From Promethearchaeota archaeon (GTDB lineage: Archaea; Asgardarchaeota; Lokiarchaeia; Sigynarchaeales; SOKP01), in assembly GCA_019058515.1 (NCBI GenBank), contig JAHPYY010000070.1:1-46073 (forward strand): a DNA stretch of 46,073 nt, in the 5' to 3' direction. Under the pieces are notes generated by a model. The model made no database searches. It was not told where the DNA came from and worked only from the letters and a program-made list of their open reading frames with translations. The position numbers and the translations under genes are program-made. The number at the start of each line of letters is the position of its first letter. Position 1 is the first letter of the stretch. Shown here in pieces: positions 18,198 through 26,043 of the stretch.

Positions 18198-18959
18198 TTA
18201 GGAAGAGGTATTATTATTTGATTCGAATAATTCCGAATACATTCTTTTTTCAAATTTTCCTAACTTTTTCAACTTTTTATTCCATCGAATAAAATGACGC
18301 AATTCGTAGACAAAATATACAAATAACACTAATTGAGAAATACCTATAAAAATTGAAAATAACATTATTGGGAAATCATAAGGAAGTTGGAAAGGCTCTC
18401 TTGGCAACCTTCTGATGAAGAAAAAGGAGAAAATCCAATAGAAATGATATGTACAAATCCCAGCTAATATTAAGAAAATAATTCTAAGCGACTTCATCGT
18501 TTTAACAATATCATAGAAAATATTAGTTAAAGTTACCGTATTTCTCGGAAAACCATTTTCTTGGTTAATTTCCTTTTTATTGGTTAGAATTTCAATTTGA
18601 TTTTTATATTGAGTTACTTTTCTCTTCCAAGCAATTAAGTACATGAAGATCGTTAAACCCAGTGCTGAAATCATGAAAAAGAATAAAACGGGGCTTAGTA
18701 TTATAGTTAAAATAAATATGTTCAGTGGAAGCTCCGAATCCCGATCAGCTTCTATTATAAGGAGGAAAATTATATTAAGCAACTGTAAGATTGAGAGGAC
18801 GACAGGAAAAATTAGACTCATAATTAGGTAATTTTCCTGTTTATTGATGTAATTTAAGCCAGTTTTTTCCAATTTTTCGTGAAGTAAAATATTTTCCCCA
18901 TCATTGTTTTGGAAATCGTCTACTGAATTAAATTCATTTGATGATTCTTTTTTTCCCAT
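18198..18959 (-). CDS. four-helix membrane protein of unknown function
   Basis: 253 residues. A polar N-terminus of about 45 residues, two helices (about 47-68 and 80-112), a polar loop with coiled-coil character, two more helices (about 157-177 and 195-218) and a basic tail (RWNKKLKKLGKFEKR). No family is recognised. It starts 30 bases after the winged-helix gene on the same strand, so the two are probably one transcript and the membrane protein may modulate that regulator or be its target. Confidence 0.7.
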   Translation of the reverse strand: MGKKESSNEFNSVDDFQNNDGENILLHEKLEKTGLNYINKQENYLIMSLIFPVVLSILQLLNIIFLLIIEADRDSELPLNIFILTIILSPVLFFFMISALGLTIFMYLIAWKRKVTQYKNQIEILTNKKEINQENGFPRNTVTLTNIFYDIVKTMKSLRIIFLILAGICTYHFYWIFSFFFIRRLPREPFQLPYDFPIMLFSIFIGISQLVLFVYFVYELRHFIRWNKKLKKLGKFEKRMYSELFESNNNTSS

Positions 18960-18989
18960 CTTTTAATCAATTTATATTTTATTTGCACT

Positions 18990-19298
18990 TTATTCCATTT
19001 CTTCCATTTCTGTATTGATTTTAACGAACCATTGATATCTTTCTCTTCCTTTTGGAGTAATACGATAAATATTAATAGTTCTATCGCCCCAAGATTCCAA
19101 ATAAGATTCTACATATCCCGCGTTTTCCAATTTTGATAGATATTTCTCTGCTGTGGATGCTTTTAAACCGCAATATTCGATAAGATGAGATTTTAAAATA
19201 CCCGTTCTTTTACTGGTTTTTTTTCTCTCTGAGTATAGTATACCTTCTAAGATATTTTGAATTATAATGTTTGCAGTCCGGTACCGCTTTTGTGACAA
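18990..19298 (-). CDS. winged-helix transcriptional regulator
   Basis: 102 residues starting at TTG. A helix-turn-helix (KSHLIEYCGLKASTAEKYLSKLENAGYVE) is followed by a wing (RTINIYRITPKGRERYQWF), the layout of small archaeal winged-helix regulators of the HTH_45/PadR kind. A short helix at the C-terminus could dimerise. It is divergent from the 7TM-longin gene, and one copy of a 24-base promoter element lies between them, so it is the obvious candidate to bind that element and probably regulates itself as well. No sensing domain is visible. Confidence 0.82.
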   Translation of the reverse strand: MSQKRYRTANIIIQNILEGILYSERKKTSKRTGILKSHLIEYCGLKASTAEKYLSKLENAGYVESYLESWGDRTINIYRITPKGRERYQWFVKINTEMEEME

Positions 19299-19411
19299 CG
19301 CATTCAGACTCTAAAGGCTTTTTAATGTGCAAAACTTTTCTGTTTCCTAATGTAATTTATAATTTAAATGTTAACCAAAAAGAATTCAATTGCGTAATAA
19401 AAGTTTATCCT

Positions 19412-19435
19412 ACCTTTGGTCCAAAACCATTTAAA
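19412..19435 (+). promoter_or_regulatory. 24-base shared promoter/operator element, copy 1
   Basis: ACCTTTGGTC-C-AAAACCATTTAAA. The right end, AAAACCATTTAAA, looks like a BRE plus TATA box; the left part contains TGGT-N5-ACCA, an imperfect inverted repeat. It lies 71 bases before the ATG at 19507 and about 115 bases from the divergent regulator start. A copy differing at one base is at 20745. Confidence 0.7.
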
Positions 19436-19506
19436 AACGCTTTTAGTTATTTACTGTTTAAGATTATTCTTGGAACAGAAAATAAAATAACAAGGAGAAA
19501 TAAAAA

Positions 19507-20622
19507 ATGATATTTCAAACAGGAACATTACTTATCCTGGGGATTATCCCTCTCGTATTGATTTTCCCAACAATTGCACTCACCATATTCTTTTTTGTAA
19601 GATATTCTAAAACTCAGCAAAACATGCTTTTGTATTTAGGGGCTTTATTCGTGTTTTATCTTACAAATAACATACTCGAAATGAATCAATATTTCGTTGT
19701 GGTGCAAGAAGTTGCTGAACTTTATTTTATTGTGTCTGAAATTTCGTATATACTATTGTTCTATTTACTTATAGTGATATTTGAAGTGTTCTATAGAAAC
19801 ACACAATTCTCGCGCCGACAAACTCTAATAACAATCATAGCATTTGTCGTTATCGGAGGTTTGATTTCAAATTCTGATCTTCAAGTGATGACGTTATCGC
19901 AAGGATATATCGTAAGTATTATACAATTTAGTCCTATAATGATTTTAGAGTTAGTTTTTTTCCTTACTGCAACAGCACTTTTGTTAAGCGTTCTTATAAA
20001 AACAAGAAAGTCAGCTTGGGATCCAAAGCAAAAGAATTTAATCACATGGTTATTGATTGGCTCTATAATTGGCGTTCTTTGGCCTTCTTTACCATTTGTT
20101 TTACGTCCTGCAGATATTGTAGTAAATGAATCAATATTTCTTTTGATGCAACTAATTATGAGTATTCCTCAAAATATTGGCATTTTAATTATTGGCTTAG
20201 CATTTCTTAGAGTAAGCAATAATCCTTGGTTGTTACAGCGACAGCGAATTGACTTTCTTGTTGTGTATTCACACGGAGGGACAAGTCTTTTTTCAAAATC
20301 TTTTAGGAAAGAAATCAAAGAACACGAATCTATATTATTAGCAGGTGCTTTTTCGGCTGTATCAACCCTGATCGAAGAAAGTACAGAAACTACTGGTAAC
20401 ATTAAAGCAATAAAACTTGAGGGAAAGGAACTAAGGGTAATAAGTCGTGAGGAATTTATATGTACGCTTCTAGTCGAATACACTACTCAAGCTTCGGAAT
20501 GGGCTCAAAATAAATTCACCTTGGAATTTGAAAAAAAATTTAAGCAAGAATTAACAAATTTTCAAGGAGAAATAACACCGTTCAGCGCAGCAGAAGATTT
20601 AGTTGTTAAATTCTTTTCCTAG
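19507..20622 (+). CDS. 7TM membrane protein with C-terminal longin/roadblock-like domain
   Basis: 371 residues. About seven helices fill residues 8-236, in the manner of the 7TM sensor modules in front of signalling domains. The tail (about 247-371) begins with a strand, DFLVVYSHGGTSLFSKSF, then SILLAGAFSAVSTLIEE and a series of strands (KAIKLEGKELRVISREEF, ICTLLVEYTTQ), and ends with the helix after PFSAAEDLV. The pattern of strand, turn, 'LLAGFLSA' helix and three strands is one I associate with longin/roadblock-like domains common in Asgard archaea; this is pattern recognition, not a search result. A ribosome binding site, AAGGAGAAA, precedes the ATG. Likely a signal receptor acting on the cytoplasmic side. 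Confidence 0.72.
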   Translation: MIFQTGTLLILGIIPLVLIFPTIALTIFFFVRYSKTQQNMLLYLGALFVFYLTNNILEMNQYFVVVQEVAELYFIVSEISYILLFYLLIVIFEVFYRNTQFSRRQTLITIIAFVVIGGLISNSDLQVMTLSQGYIVSIIQFSPIMILELVFFLTATALLLSVLIKTRKSAWDPKQKNLITWLLIGSIIGVLWPSLPFVLRPADIVVNESIFLLMQLIMSIPQNIGILIIGLAFLRVSNNPWLLQRQRIDFLVVYSHGGTSLFSKSFRKEIKEHESILLAGAFSAVSTLIEESTETTGNIKAIKLEGKELRVISREEFICTLLVEYTTQASEWAQNKFTLEFEKKFKQELTNFQGEITPFSAAEDLVVKFFS

Positions 20623-20665
20623 GAAATTTTTTTTTCTTTTGCTAAAGGAATTTTTTTTCTTACAA
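20623..20665 (+). terminator. tandem U-tract terminator after the 7TM-longin gene
   Basis: Two long thymine runs separated by a short GCTAAAGGAA spacer directly after the stop codon. Archaeal RNA polymerase terminates at such U-tracts, so the 7TM gene is probably its own transcription unit. Confidence 0.6.
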
Positions 20666-20744
20666 TTCAGTTAGAGTGATCTTAAATTAATGCAAAATCC
20701 ACTGTACTAACCGACTACATTTATTATTCTTAATTTTTTATCTC

Positions 20745-20768
20745 ACCTTTGGTCTAAAACCATTTAAA
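20745..20768 (+). promoter_or_regulatory. 24-base shared promoter/operator element, copy 2
   Basis: ACCTTTGGTC-T-AAAACCATTTAAA, identical to the copy at 19412 except for one base, while the flanks differ. It would start a transcript near 20790 that reads through about 350 bases, including two short frames, before the ABC ATPase gene at 21146. A second plain TATA-like box, CTTATATATAG (20934-20944), could act as an extra promoter. Confidence 0.7.
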
Positions 20769-20818
20769 TGTAGGATTTAATTGTTTGTACTTAAATTTCA
20801 CTCATCTATAAATTAAGC

Positions 20819-20917
20819 ATGAGATTGAAATTAAATACAAATTCAGTAATAATTGGTCTTATTAAATTTTATAAGCCACAAAGTTTTATGCGCATGTATC
20901 AGAAACTGATATACTAG
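20819..20917 (+). CDS. possible 32-residue leader ORF
   Basis: ATG to TAG, 32 basic residues beginning MRLKLNTNSVIIG, placed about 50 bases downstream of the TATA part of promoter element copy 2. It has no recognisable ribosome binding site. Could be a leader peptide of the ABC unit or chance. Confidence 0.2.
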   Translation: MRLKLNTNSVIIGLIKFYKPQSFMRMYQKLIY

Positions 20918-21041
20918 TAATTGATAATATGCTCTTATATATAGAAAAAAAGAAAATAAAATCTAGTTAAAGATTTTTTCAGATTTTAGTTTCAAAAATT
21001 CAGAGAAAAAAAATAATCTACAAAAAAAAAGAACATACGAA

Positions 21042-21146
21042 ATGAAACAATCAAATAAAAAAATCAAACCAACAATTAACACAAACATCGAGAACACTAG
21101 AACGGACACTAAATACATGAGTTCTCGTAAAGGAGTTGATTTGTAA
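21042..21146 (+). CDS. possible 34-residue ORF coupled to the ABC ATPase gene
   Basis: MKQSNKKIKPTIN... through ...SSRKGVDL, very polar, ending in TAA whose last base is the first base of the downstream ATG (TAATG). The stop-start overlap and the ribosome binding site AAGGAG inside its final codons would couple its translation to the ABC ATPase. No family recognised. Confidence 0.35.
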   Translation: MKQSNKKIKPTINTNIENTRTDTKYMSSRKGVDL

Positions 21147-22411
21147 TGATTGGACCACCCGATGGAGGAATAGGCGTCAGATTTCCGGTACAGGAGATCG
21201 TTATAATCGCCCTTGTTGTCGTCGCAGTTATCTTTGCCATCATCATAATTTACTACCTTCTAAAGAAAAGAACGGAAAAAAGAGGTAGAGCAAAAGCAAG
21301 GCAACACGATTTAATTGGAGTAAAAAGGAATAAGTCTATATATACAACATCTTTTGCTTCTAATTTAATAAACACAGCCTCAGACTCTAATCCTGTAATA
21401 AAATTAGAAAACGTCACAAAATATTATGGACCCAATCTAGCAGTCGACAATGTTAGCCTTGAAGTTCAAGAGGGAGAAGTAATTGGACTTGTGGGACCAA
21501 ACGGAGCGGGAAAAACAACGACTATTCTTATGATCGCCAAAATCTTAAGACCAACGAAAGGAAGAATTCTTGTCAGAAATAAGAGGGGTGAATTACAAGA
21601 CATTAACAAGAGGTCTCGAAACTTAATTAAACTTGGCTTTTTAATTGATGTTCCTTCTTTCTATAGAAGTATGACGGCGTATCAAATTCTAAGATATAGT
21701 GCATTGCTTCAAAATTATCCAAGGGATAAAATAAATGGCAGAATCAACGAATTACTAAAAACATTTAAACTGACGGATTGGAAACACGAGAAAGTAAAGA
21801 CATTTTCTAAAGGAATGAATCAAAAGCTAGGAATAATACAGGCGTTAATTCACAACCCAGAGATTATAGTTTTGGACGAACCTCAAACCGGTTTGGATCC
21901 GTTAGCGCGAATTGACGTCCGAAAAACTATTAAAGAACTTCAACGACAAGGAAAAACGATATTCGTAGCTTCCCATATGTTAGCAGAAATTTCTGAAGTG
22001 TGCAACAAAATTGCGCTCATTAATTTCGGAGAAATTGTAGCATTCGATTCAATTGATAACTTAGAAACAAGTCTTAGAACTAGCGGATTAATTTGTAAGG
22101 TGTTAGATCCTATTGCGCCACAGAATCTCAAACCTATTATAACCAAGTTAACCAATCGATTAGATTCTTACTTGGACCACGAAATAGGAGTAAGGATTTC
22201 AAAAATTCCTATTACCTACGATCCCCAAGGGCGAAGTTTTAAGATATACTACAAAGGAGATAAACAAACGAGAGCGGAAATTCTTAAAATTTTAGTTAAA
22301 GAGTTTGCATCTGATTTCTCGATAATCTCGTATTCTAAGCCGAAGAAATCCTCGCAGTTGGAGCAAATTTACGCAGAATTAATAGCTGGTGAAAATACAT
22401 TAATCGATTAA
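21146..22411 (+). CDS. ABC transporter ATPase with N-terminal membrane anchor
   Basis: 421 residues. Unusually, residues 16-39 form a transmembrane helix followed by a basic stretch, then a linker to about 80. The ATPase domain follows: Walker A GPNGAGKTT (117-125), signature SKGMNQK (221-227, in place of LSGGQ), Walker B IIVLDEP (240-246) and switch H277 in VASH. It resembles the CcmA/NatA-like exporters (DrrA group). The C-terminal 100 residues are an extra soluble region. It is followed 19 bases later by its permease and then a surface protein on the same strand, so an export or lipoprotein/surface function is plausible. Confidence 0.9.
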   Translation: MIGPPDGGIGVRFPVQEIVIIALVVVAVIFAIIIIYYLLKKRTEKRGRAKARQHDLIGVKRNKSIYTTSFASNLINTASDSNPVIKLENVTKYYGPNLAVDNVSLEVQEGEVIGLVGPNGAGKTTTILMIAKILRPTKGRILVRNKRGELQDINKRSRNLIKLGFLIDVPSFYRSMTAYQILRYSALLQNYPRDKINGRINELLKTFKLTDWKHEKVKTFSKGMNQKLGIIQALIHNPEIIVLDEPQTGLDPLARIDVRKTIKELQRQGKTIFVASHMLAEISEVCNKIALINFGEIVAFDSIDNLETSLRTSGLICKVLDPIAPQNLKPIITKLTNRLDSYLDHEIGVRISKIPITYDPQGRSFKIYYKGDKQTRAEILKILVKEFASDFSIISYSKPKKSSQLEQIYAELIAGENTLID

Positions 22412-22430
22412 ACAAACAAGAGGAACAAAA

Positions 22431-23273
22431 ATGGAAAATATAATGGAAAATACATATGTGGAATTTAAACCGATCGTGCATACGGTCGTTTTTGAAATAA
22501 AAAAACAGTGGAAAAAATTCTTGGTTTTTTTAATTTTTTCAATAGCGCTTGTTTTTATTCAGAGTTATTTGTTTATCGTGCTGTTTCCAGATAGCCTTTT
22601 GTCTACCACTCAATCTAGTTTTTTAAGTAGTGGATTAACTTTCTTGACGACATATATAATTCTATTTGCATCAATACTCTTTTTTTCGGGGATGATCTGT
22701 TCAGAGTTCAGTGATAAAACAGGATACATCATATTTCCAAAAATTAACAAATATAAGTTAATTTTAGGGAAATACATTGGGAGCTTGTTGCTTGAAGTAA
22801 GCGTAGTGGGAATTTACTATTTCCTAGTAGGTTGGTTCAGTATCCTGTACTACGATGAGTTTACTGGAACTTTGTTAATTCGCTATATTATTTCATTTGG
22901 ATTCGCCGTTCTATATGTGATAGCTATGAGTAGTTTTGTCGTGTTTTTCAGTTCTTTCTTGAAAAGCGTCAATGTTACGATTGTAGTCACCTTTATAATT
23001 CTATTCATTGGCTTCAATCTATCTCAAACCTTTTTATTACTACTTGTACCTGATTTGGAACCTTTATACTCACTACCATATCTAAGTTCGCTTATATCTG
23101 CGCTACTGCAAATTGAGTTTCCAGATCCTAATTATTCGGATTTTACTGTCATGAATTTTACCATTAGGACATGGATAACTCCCACTATTCCAATGGGACT
23201 TTTAATACTACTCTTATACATAGCTATTGGTTTAATTCTCGCAGCGTATCTATTCAAAAGGAGGCAGTTATAG
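22431..23273 (+). CDS. ABC-2 type transporter permease
   Basis: 280 residues with six predicted helices (about 29-52, 71-92, 116-135, 147-173, 183-206 and 255-276). GMICSEFSDKTGYIIFPKINKYKLILGKYIGS is the cytoplasmic loop pattern of ABC-2 permeases, which moves substrates outward together with a NatA-like ATPase. It sits between the ATPase and the LamG-like surface protein, all in one direction with short gaps. Substrate is unknown. Confidence 0.88.
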   Translation: MENIMENTYVEFKPIVHTVVFEIKKQWKKFLVFLIFSIALVFIQSYLFIVLFPDSLLSTTQSSFLSSGLTFLTTYIILFASILFFSGMICSEFSDKTGYIIFPKINKYKLILGKYIGSLLLEVSVVGIYYFLVGWFSILYYDEFTGTLLIRYIISFGFAVLYVIAMSSFVVFFSSFLKSVNVTIVVTFIILFIGFNLSQTFLLLLVPDLEPLYSLPYLSSLISALLQIEFPDPNYSDFTVMNFTIRTWITPTIPMGLLILLLYIAIGLILAAYLFKRRQL

Positions 23274-23306
23274 AATCATGATAATAAGTAAGAAGGTGAA
23301 AGATAT

Positions 23307-24953
23307 ATGATAAAAATGAGAAAACGTGCTATGGTTTCGCTAAGTTGCATGATTTTACTTGGGATGTTATTGATGAACGTGACTTCAACGGTAGTTGCTG
23401 CAGGGGTAAGTTACCAAGTTGCGTTAGCAAAAGATACAGAGTATTTTAAAGTAACCCAATACGATAAGAATGAGTGGATAACAACTATTCAGAAAACGTG
23501 GAAATTATACGAGGCAACCTATAATTTTAAAAACGATAAAGTAGGTGCAACACCAACGGGATTTCTAGTGAATGAGTTAGGAAATAACACTGCTAGAATT
23601 GAAGAAGAGGTGGACGGACACGCCAAAGTTTTAAATTTCACTGATGTCGATGAGTATAACGTCGGTGCGAGCGTTTATTTTCTAAATCAGACTTATGGAA
23701 CCATTGAATTCTACATTAAATACAATAGTAGCGGAAATGCGGCGGACCGATTTACCATTTCTTTAAAGCAGGATTTCGCAACGAAATATTCACTGATGTA
23801 CGTGGCAAATGAATCGAAATGGTTATATTTTAATAACGATACATACACCGAAGCACCAAATTTAAAGTCGATAAATGACAATGAATGGCATCATGTCACA
23901 GTTCATTTTGAATGCAGGAACCAAACCTATCAAGGATTGGTAGGGAATACGACAAAAATAATTATAGATAACACCAATTATAGTTGGTTGTCTTTTGAAT
24001 CTGGGGCAAAATATATAAACACGCTGTACTTTGGAACCAACTTCTCTCTAGCAAATTACTCTTATGACATAGATGCTATAGGATTTTCCTGGGACGAAGA
24101 TTACAACATAGGGGACAATATTAATAAGTGGGAGATAGTTTCTACCCTACCTAGCACATGGTTCGAAGGGGAATCCGAAACTGTAAATTCTCATGCTAAA
24201 TACACGACGCGAGGTTGGGTTGATATTTCTTGGACTATGTACGATGTCTTGAGAAATGTACTTCCTCAAGAGGACCGGTTCCTGTTCTTTAGTATTGAAG
24301 ATCTGGGATACAACGAAACCGAGATAAATGAAAATTACACTGACACTTTTCGAGCTTGGTATGGGATACGAGTCTTTTGGAACTTCACAACTGGAGAGTT
24401 TAAAGAGGAACCTAGTGATACTAGTACCCAAGTTTTCGTAATGCAAGATCCAACAGATTACAAGAAACTACTTGATAATTACCAGCATTTGATAGGAATG
24501 ATTAAAAACGATACTAACATACCTGAAACAATTAGGGACGGTTTTACAAACTATACTGCGGACGGGTTCTTGTGGAAACTCGTTTTAAATGGATTTAGCA
24601 TAGCTAGTCCATTCGAGTCGTATTTAACTACAGTTGTGGACGAACTCGGATGTCAAAATTCTACGGTTGATGGAAATGTCCTTACCTTAGACAGATTAGG
24701 TGAAACTCTTTACTCAATTGATGTGACATATGGTACTAAAGGAACTCAAACTACTTTCGATGTAAAGAACGCAGAAAATAAAGTTATCTTTGAAGTTATT
24801 AGTACAGGAAATAACGTCATAATCTTTTACGTGATTTTCATAATTATGATAATTTTTACTGTGGCGTTAGTTTCATCGATAATCATTATCAGAAAAATTA
24901 AACGGTCTGAAGAACTAGCTCGATTGTCAGTGGATACTAGTTTGAATAAATAA
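23307..24953 (+). CDS. large surface protein with LamG/concanavalin-like domain and C-terminal anchor
   Basis: 548 residues. A signal peptide (about 10-31, ending VVAA) leads into an extracellular part with many N-x-S/T glycosylation sites. Roughly residues 85-250 look like a laminin-G/concanavalin-like jelly roll: TYGTIEFYIKYN, SKWLYFNN, then NEWHHVTVHFE, the most characteristic LamG segment, and TKIIIDN. A second globular region follows, and a helix at about 503-527 with RKIKR after it anchors the protein. It is the last gene of the ABC unit and may be the transported or assembled surface component, or a solute/glycan binder that delivers to the transporter. Confidence 0.78.
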   Translation: MIKMRKRAMVSLSCMILLGMLLMNVTSTVVAAGVSYQVALAKDTEYFKVTQYDKNEWITTIQKTWKLYEATYNFKNDKVGATPTGFLVNELGNNTARIEEEVDGHAKVLNFTDVDEYNVGASVYFLNQTYGTIEFYIKYNSSGNAADRFTISLKQDFATKYSLMYVANESKWLYFNNDTYTEAPNLKSINDNEWHHVTVHFECRNQTYQGLVGNTTKIIIDNTNYSWLSFESGAKYINTLYFGTNFSLANYSYDIDAIGFSWDEDYNIGDNINKWEIVSTLPSTWFEGESETVNSHAKYTTRGWVDISWTMYDVLRNVLPQEDRFLFFSIEDLGYNETEINENYTDTFRAWYGIRVFWNFTTGEFKEEPSDTSTQVFVMQDPTDYKKLLDNYQHLIGMIKNDTNIPETIRDGFTNYTADGFLWKLVLNGFSIASPFESYLTTVVDELGCQNSTVDGNVLTLDRLGETLYSIDVTYGTKGTQTTFDVKNAENKVIFEVISTGNNVIIFYVIFIIMIIFTVALVSSIIIIRKIKRSEELARLSVDTSLNK

Positions 24954-24957
24954 ATTA

Positions 24958-24996
24958 ATCCATTTTTATTATTTTTTTTTATTAACTTTTTTTTCT
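24958..24996 (+). terminator. U-tract terminator of the ABC unit
   Basis: Several thymine runs (CATTTTTATTATTTTTTTTTTATT and a further run) directly after the surface-protein stop, suited to archaeal U-tract termination before the convergent DUF3795 gene. Confidence 0.55.
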
Positions 24997-25039
24997 TAAA
25001 ATTAAAGATTATGAAACGAAATCTTAGAGATTTTAGCTT

Positions 25040-25510
25040 CTAATCAACATCTACAGCAACTTTACACTTGTTGCATCGTTTTGCACCGCGAAATAAAGCA
25101 TTCCCACATTCAGGACAGTGGTATCTTTTTATTTCGTCGCTGACATACCTTTCCGTCCCGTGCTGTTTCCAATAAGGAATAACCCTCATGATTACCTTTT
25201 TCCCAACAGGAATTGGAAACTGCTTGATTCTCCAGCATGGGAAATCGTCGCATTGATGACATCCTTCAATTTCTTTTTCTTTAACACATTCTCTAATACT
25301 ACACTGTTTGCAATACATGAATATATCTTCGGGATTATCGGCCATACACCCTTTACATTTTATATCTTCAATTATTTTAGTCATAGGTTTGTATAAATTC
25401 ACTAGAGCGTTTTTGAATTTGTCGTTATTGTCTCTATCTGCGATCATAATTGAACAAACTCCACAATACAAGCCACAAGGGGCTAACAGCTCTTTTTTAA
25501 TCTCAACCAT
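25040..25510 (-). CDS. DUF3795 cysteine-rich protein with C-terminal zinc ribbon
   Basis: 156 residues. APCGLYCGVCSIM at the start, CKGCMADN, YCKQCSIRECV and GCHQCDDFPC are the cysteine clusters of DUF3795, a family of predicted metal-binding proteins from anaerobes with unknown role. The last 30 residues, CPECGNALF...RCNKC, form a C-x2-C...C-x2-C zinc ribbon that many DUF3795 proteins lack. The gene starts 15 bases after the MazG-like gene and is probably co-transcribed with it. Confidence 0.85.
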   Translation of the reverse strand: MVEIKKELLAPCGLYCGVCSIMIADRDNNDKFKNALVNLYKPMTKIIEDIKCKGCMADNPEDIFMYCKQCSIRECVKEKEIEGCHQCDDFPCWRIKQFPIPVGKKVIMRVIPYWKQHGTERYVSDEIKRYHCPECGNALFRGAKRCNKCKVAVDVD

Positions 25511-25525
25511 GGTTTCTAAAATTAT

Positions 25526-25894
25526 TCATTTCTTATAATATATTCCTGAGTTGAATTCTGTTGTTTTGTATTTTTCCTTGTTTTTCTCCATTTTGTTTAA
25601 AAAAATTTCTGTAATGTCTAATTGTAAAACATTTACAAGGCTTACTAAGTAGATAAATACATCCGCAATCTCTTCAGAAATGTTATTCAGTAAGTTGTTT
25701 TGCTTAAAAATCTCCTCAAGACTATAATTTTTAAAAAGGAACAGTTCTGATAACTCAGCAACTTCTATCTGGAGAGCTTGAATTAAATTCTTGGGAGTGT
25801 GATACGATTTCCAATTTCTTTCCTCGACAAATTCTTTTACTTCTTGTTTAAAGAAAGAAATTTGAGTATTAGAATCATTTTGTTTCTCACTCAT
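25526..25894 (-). CDS. MazG-like nucleotide pyrophosphohydrolase
   Basis: 122 residues of all-alpha NTP pyrophosphohydrolase (MazG/dCTPase-like). The metal-binding helices are visible as EVAELSE and, about 30 residues later, EEIADVFIYLV, the E-x-x-E...E-x-x-D pattern. These house-cleaning enzymes convert (d)NTPs to NMPs and pyrophosphate. The opening segment, FVEERNWKSYHTPKNL, matches the short single-domain subfamily. Upstream partner of the DUF3795 gene. Confidence 0.88.
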   Translation of the reverse strand: MSEKQNDSNTQISFFKQEVKEFVEERNWKSYHTPKNLIQALQIEVAELSELFLFKNYSLEEIFKQNNLLNNISEEIADVFIYLVSLVNVLQLDITEIFLNKMEKNKEKYKTTEFNSGIYYKK

Positions 25895-26043
25895 AATAAT
25901 ATTTGAGTTATTGATAATTCTGCCATTTAAGTCTTATTAATTATGCCTTATTAATTGGTTTAGAGATAATATTCACTTAGGTTGATACTTTTAAATAATA
26001 CTAAAAGAATAGACTAGGAAATACCAATACTGCTACACTAATT

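Noticed and set aside
19271..19510. 79-residue plus-strand open frame between the regulator and the 7TM gene
   Set aside because: It covers the divergent promoter region including the 24-base element, overlaps the regulator's start and has no protein-like pattern; it is open by chance.
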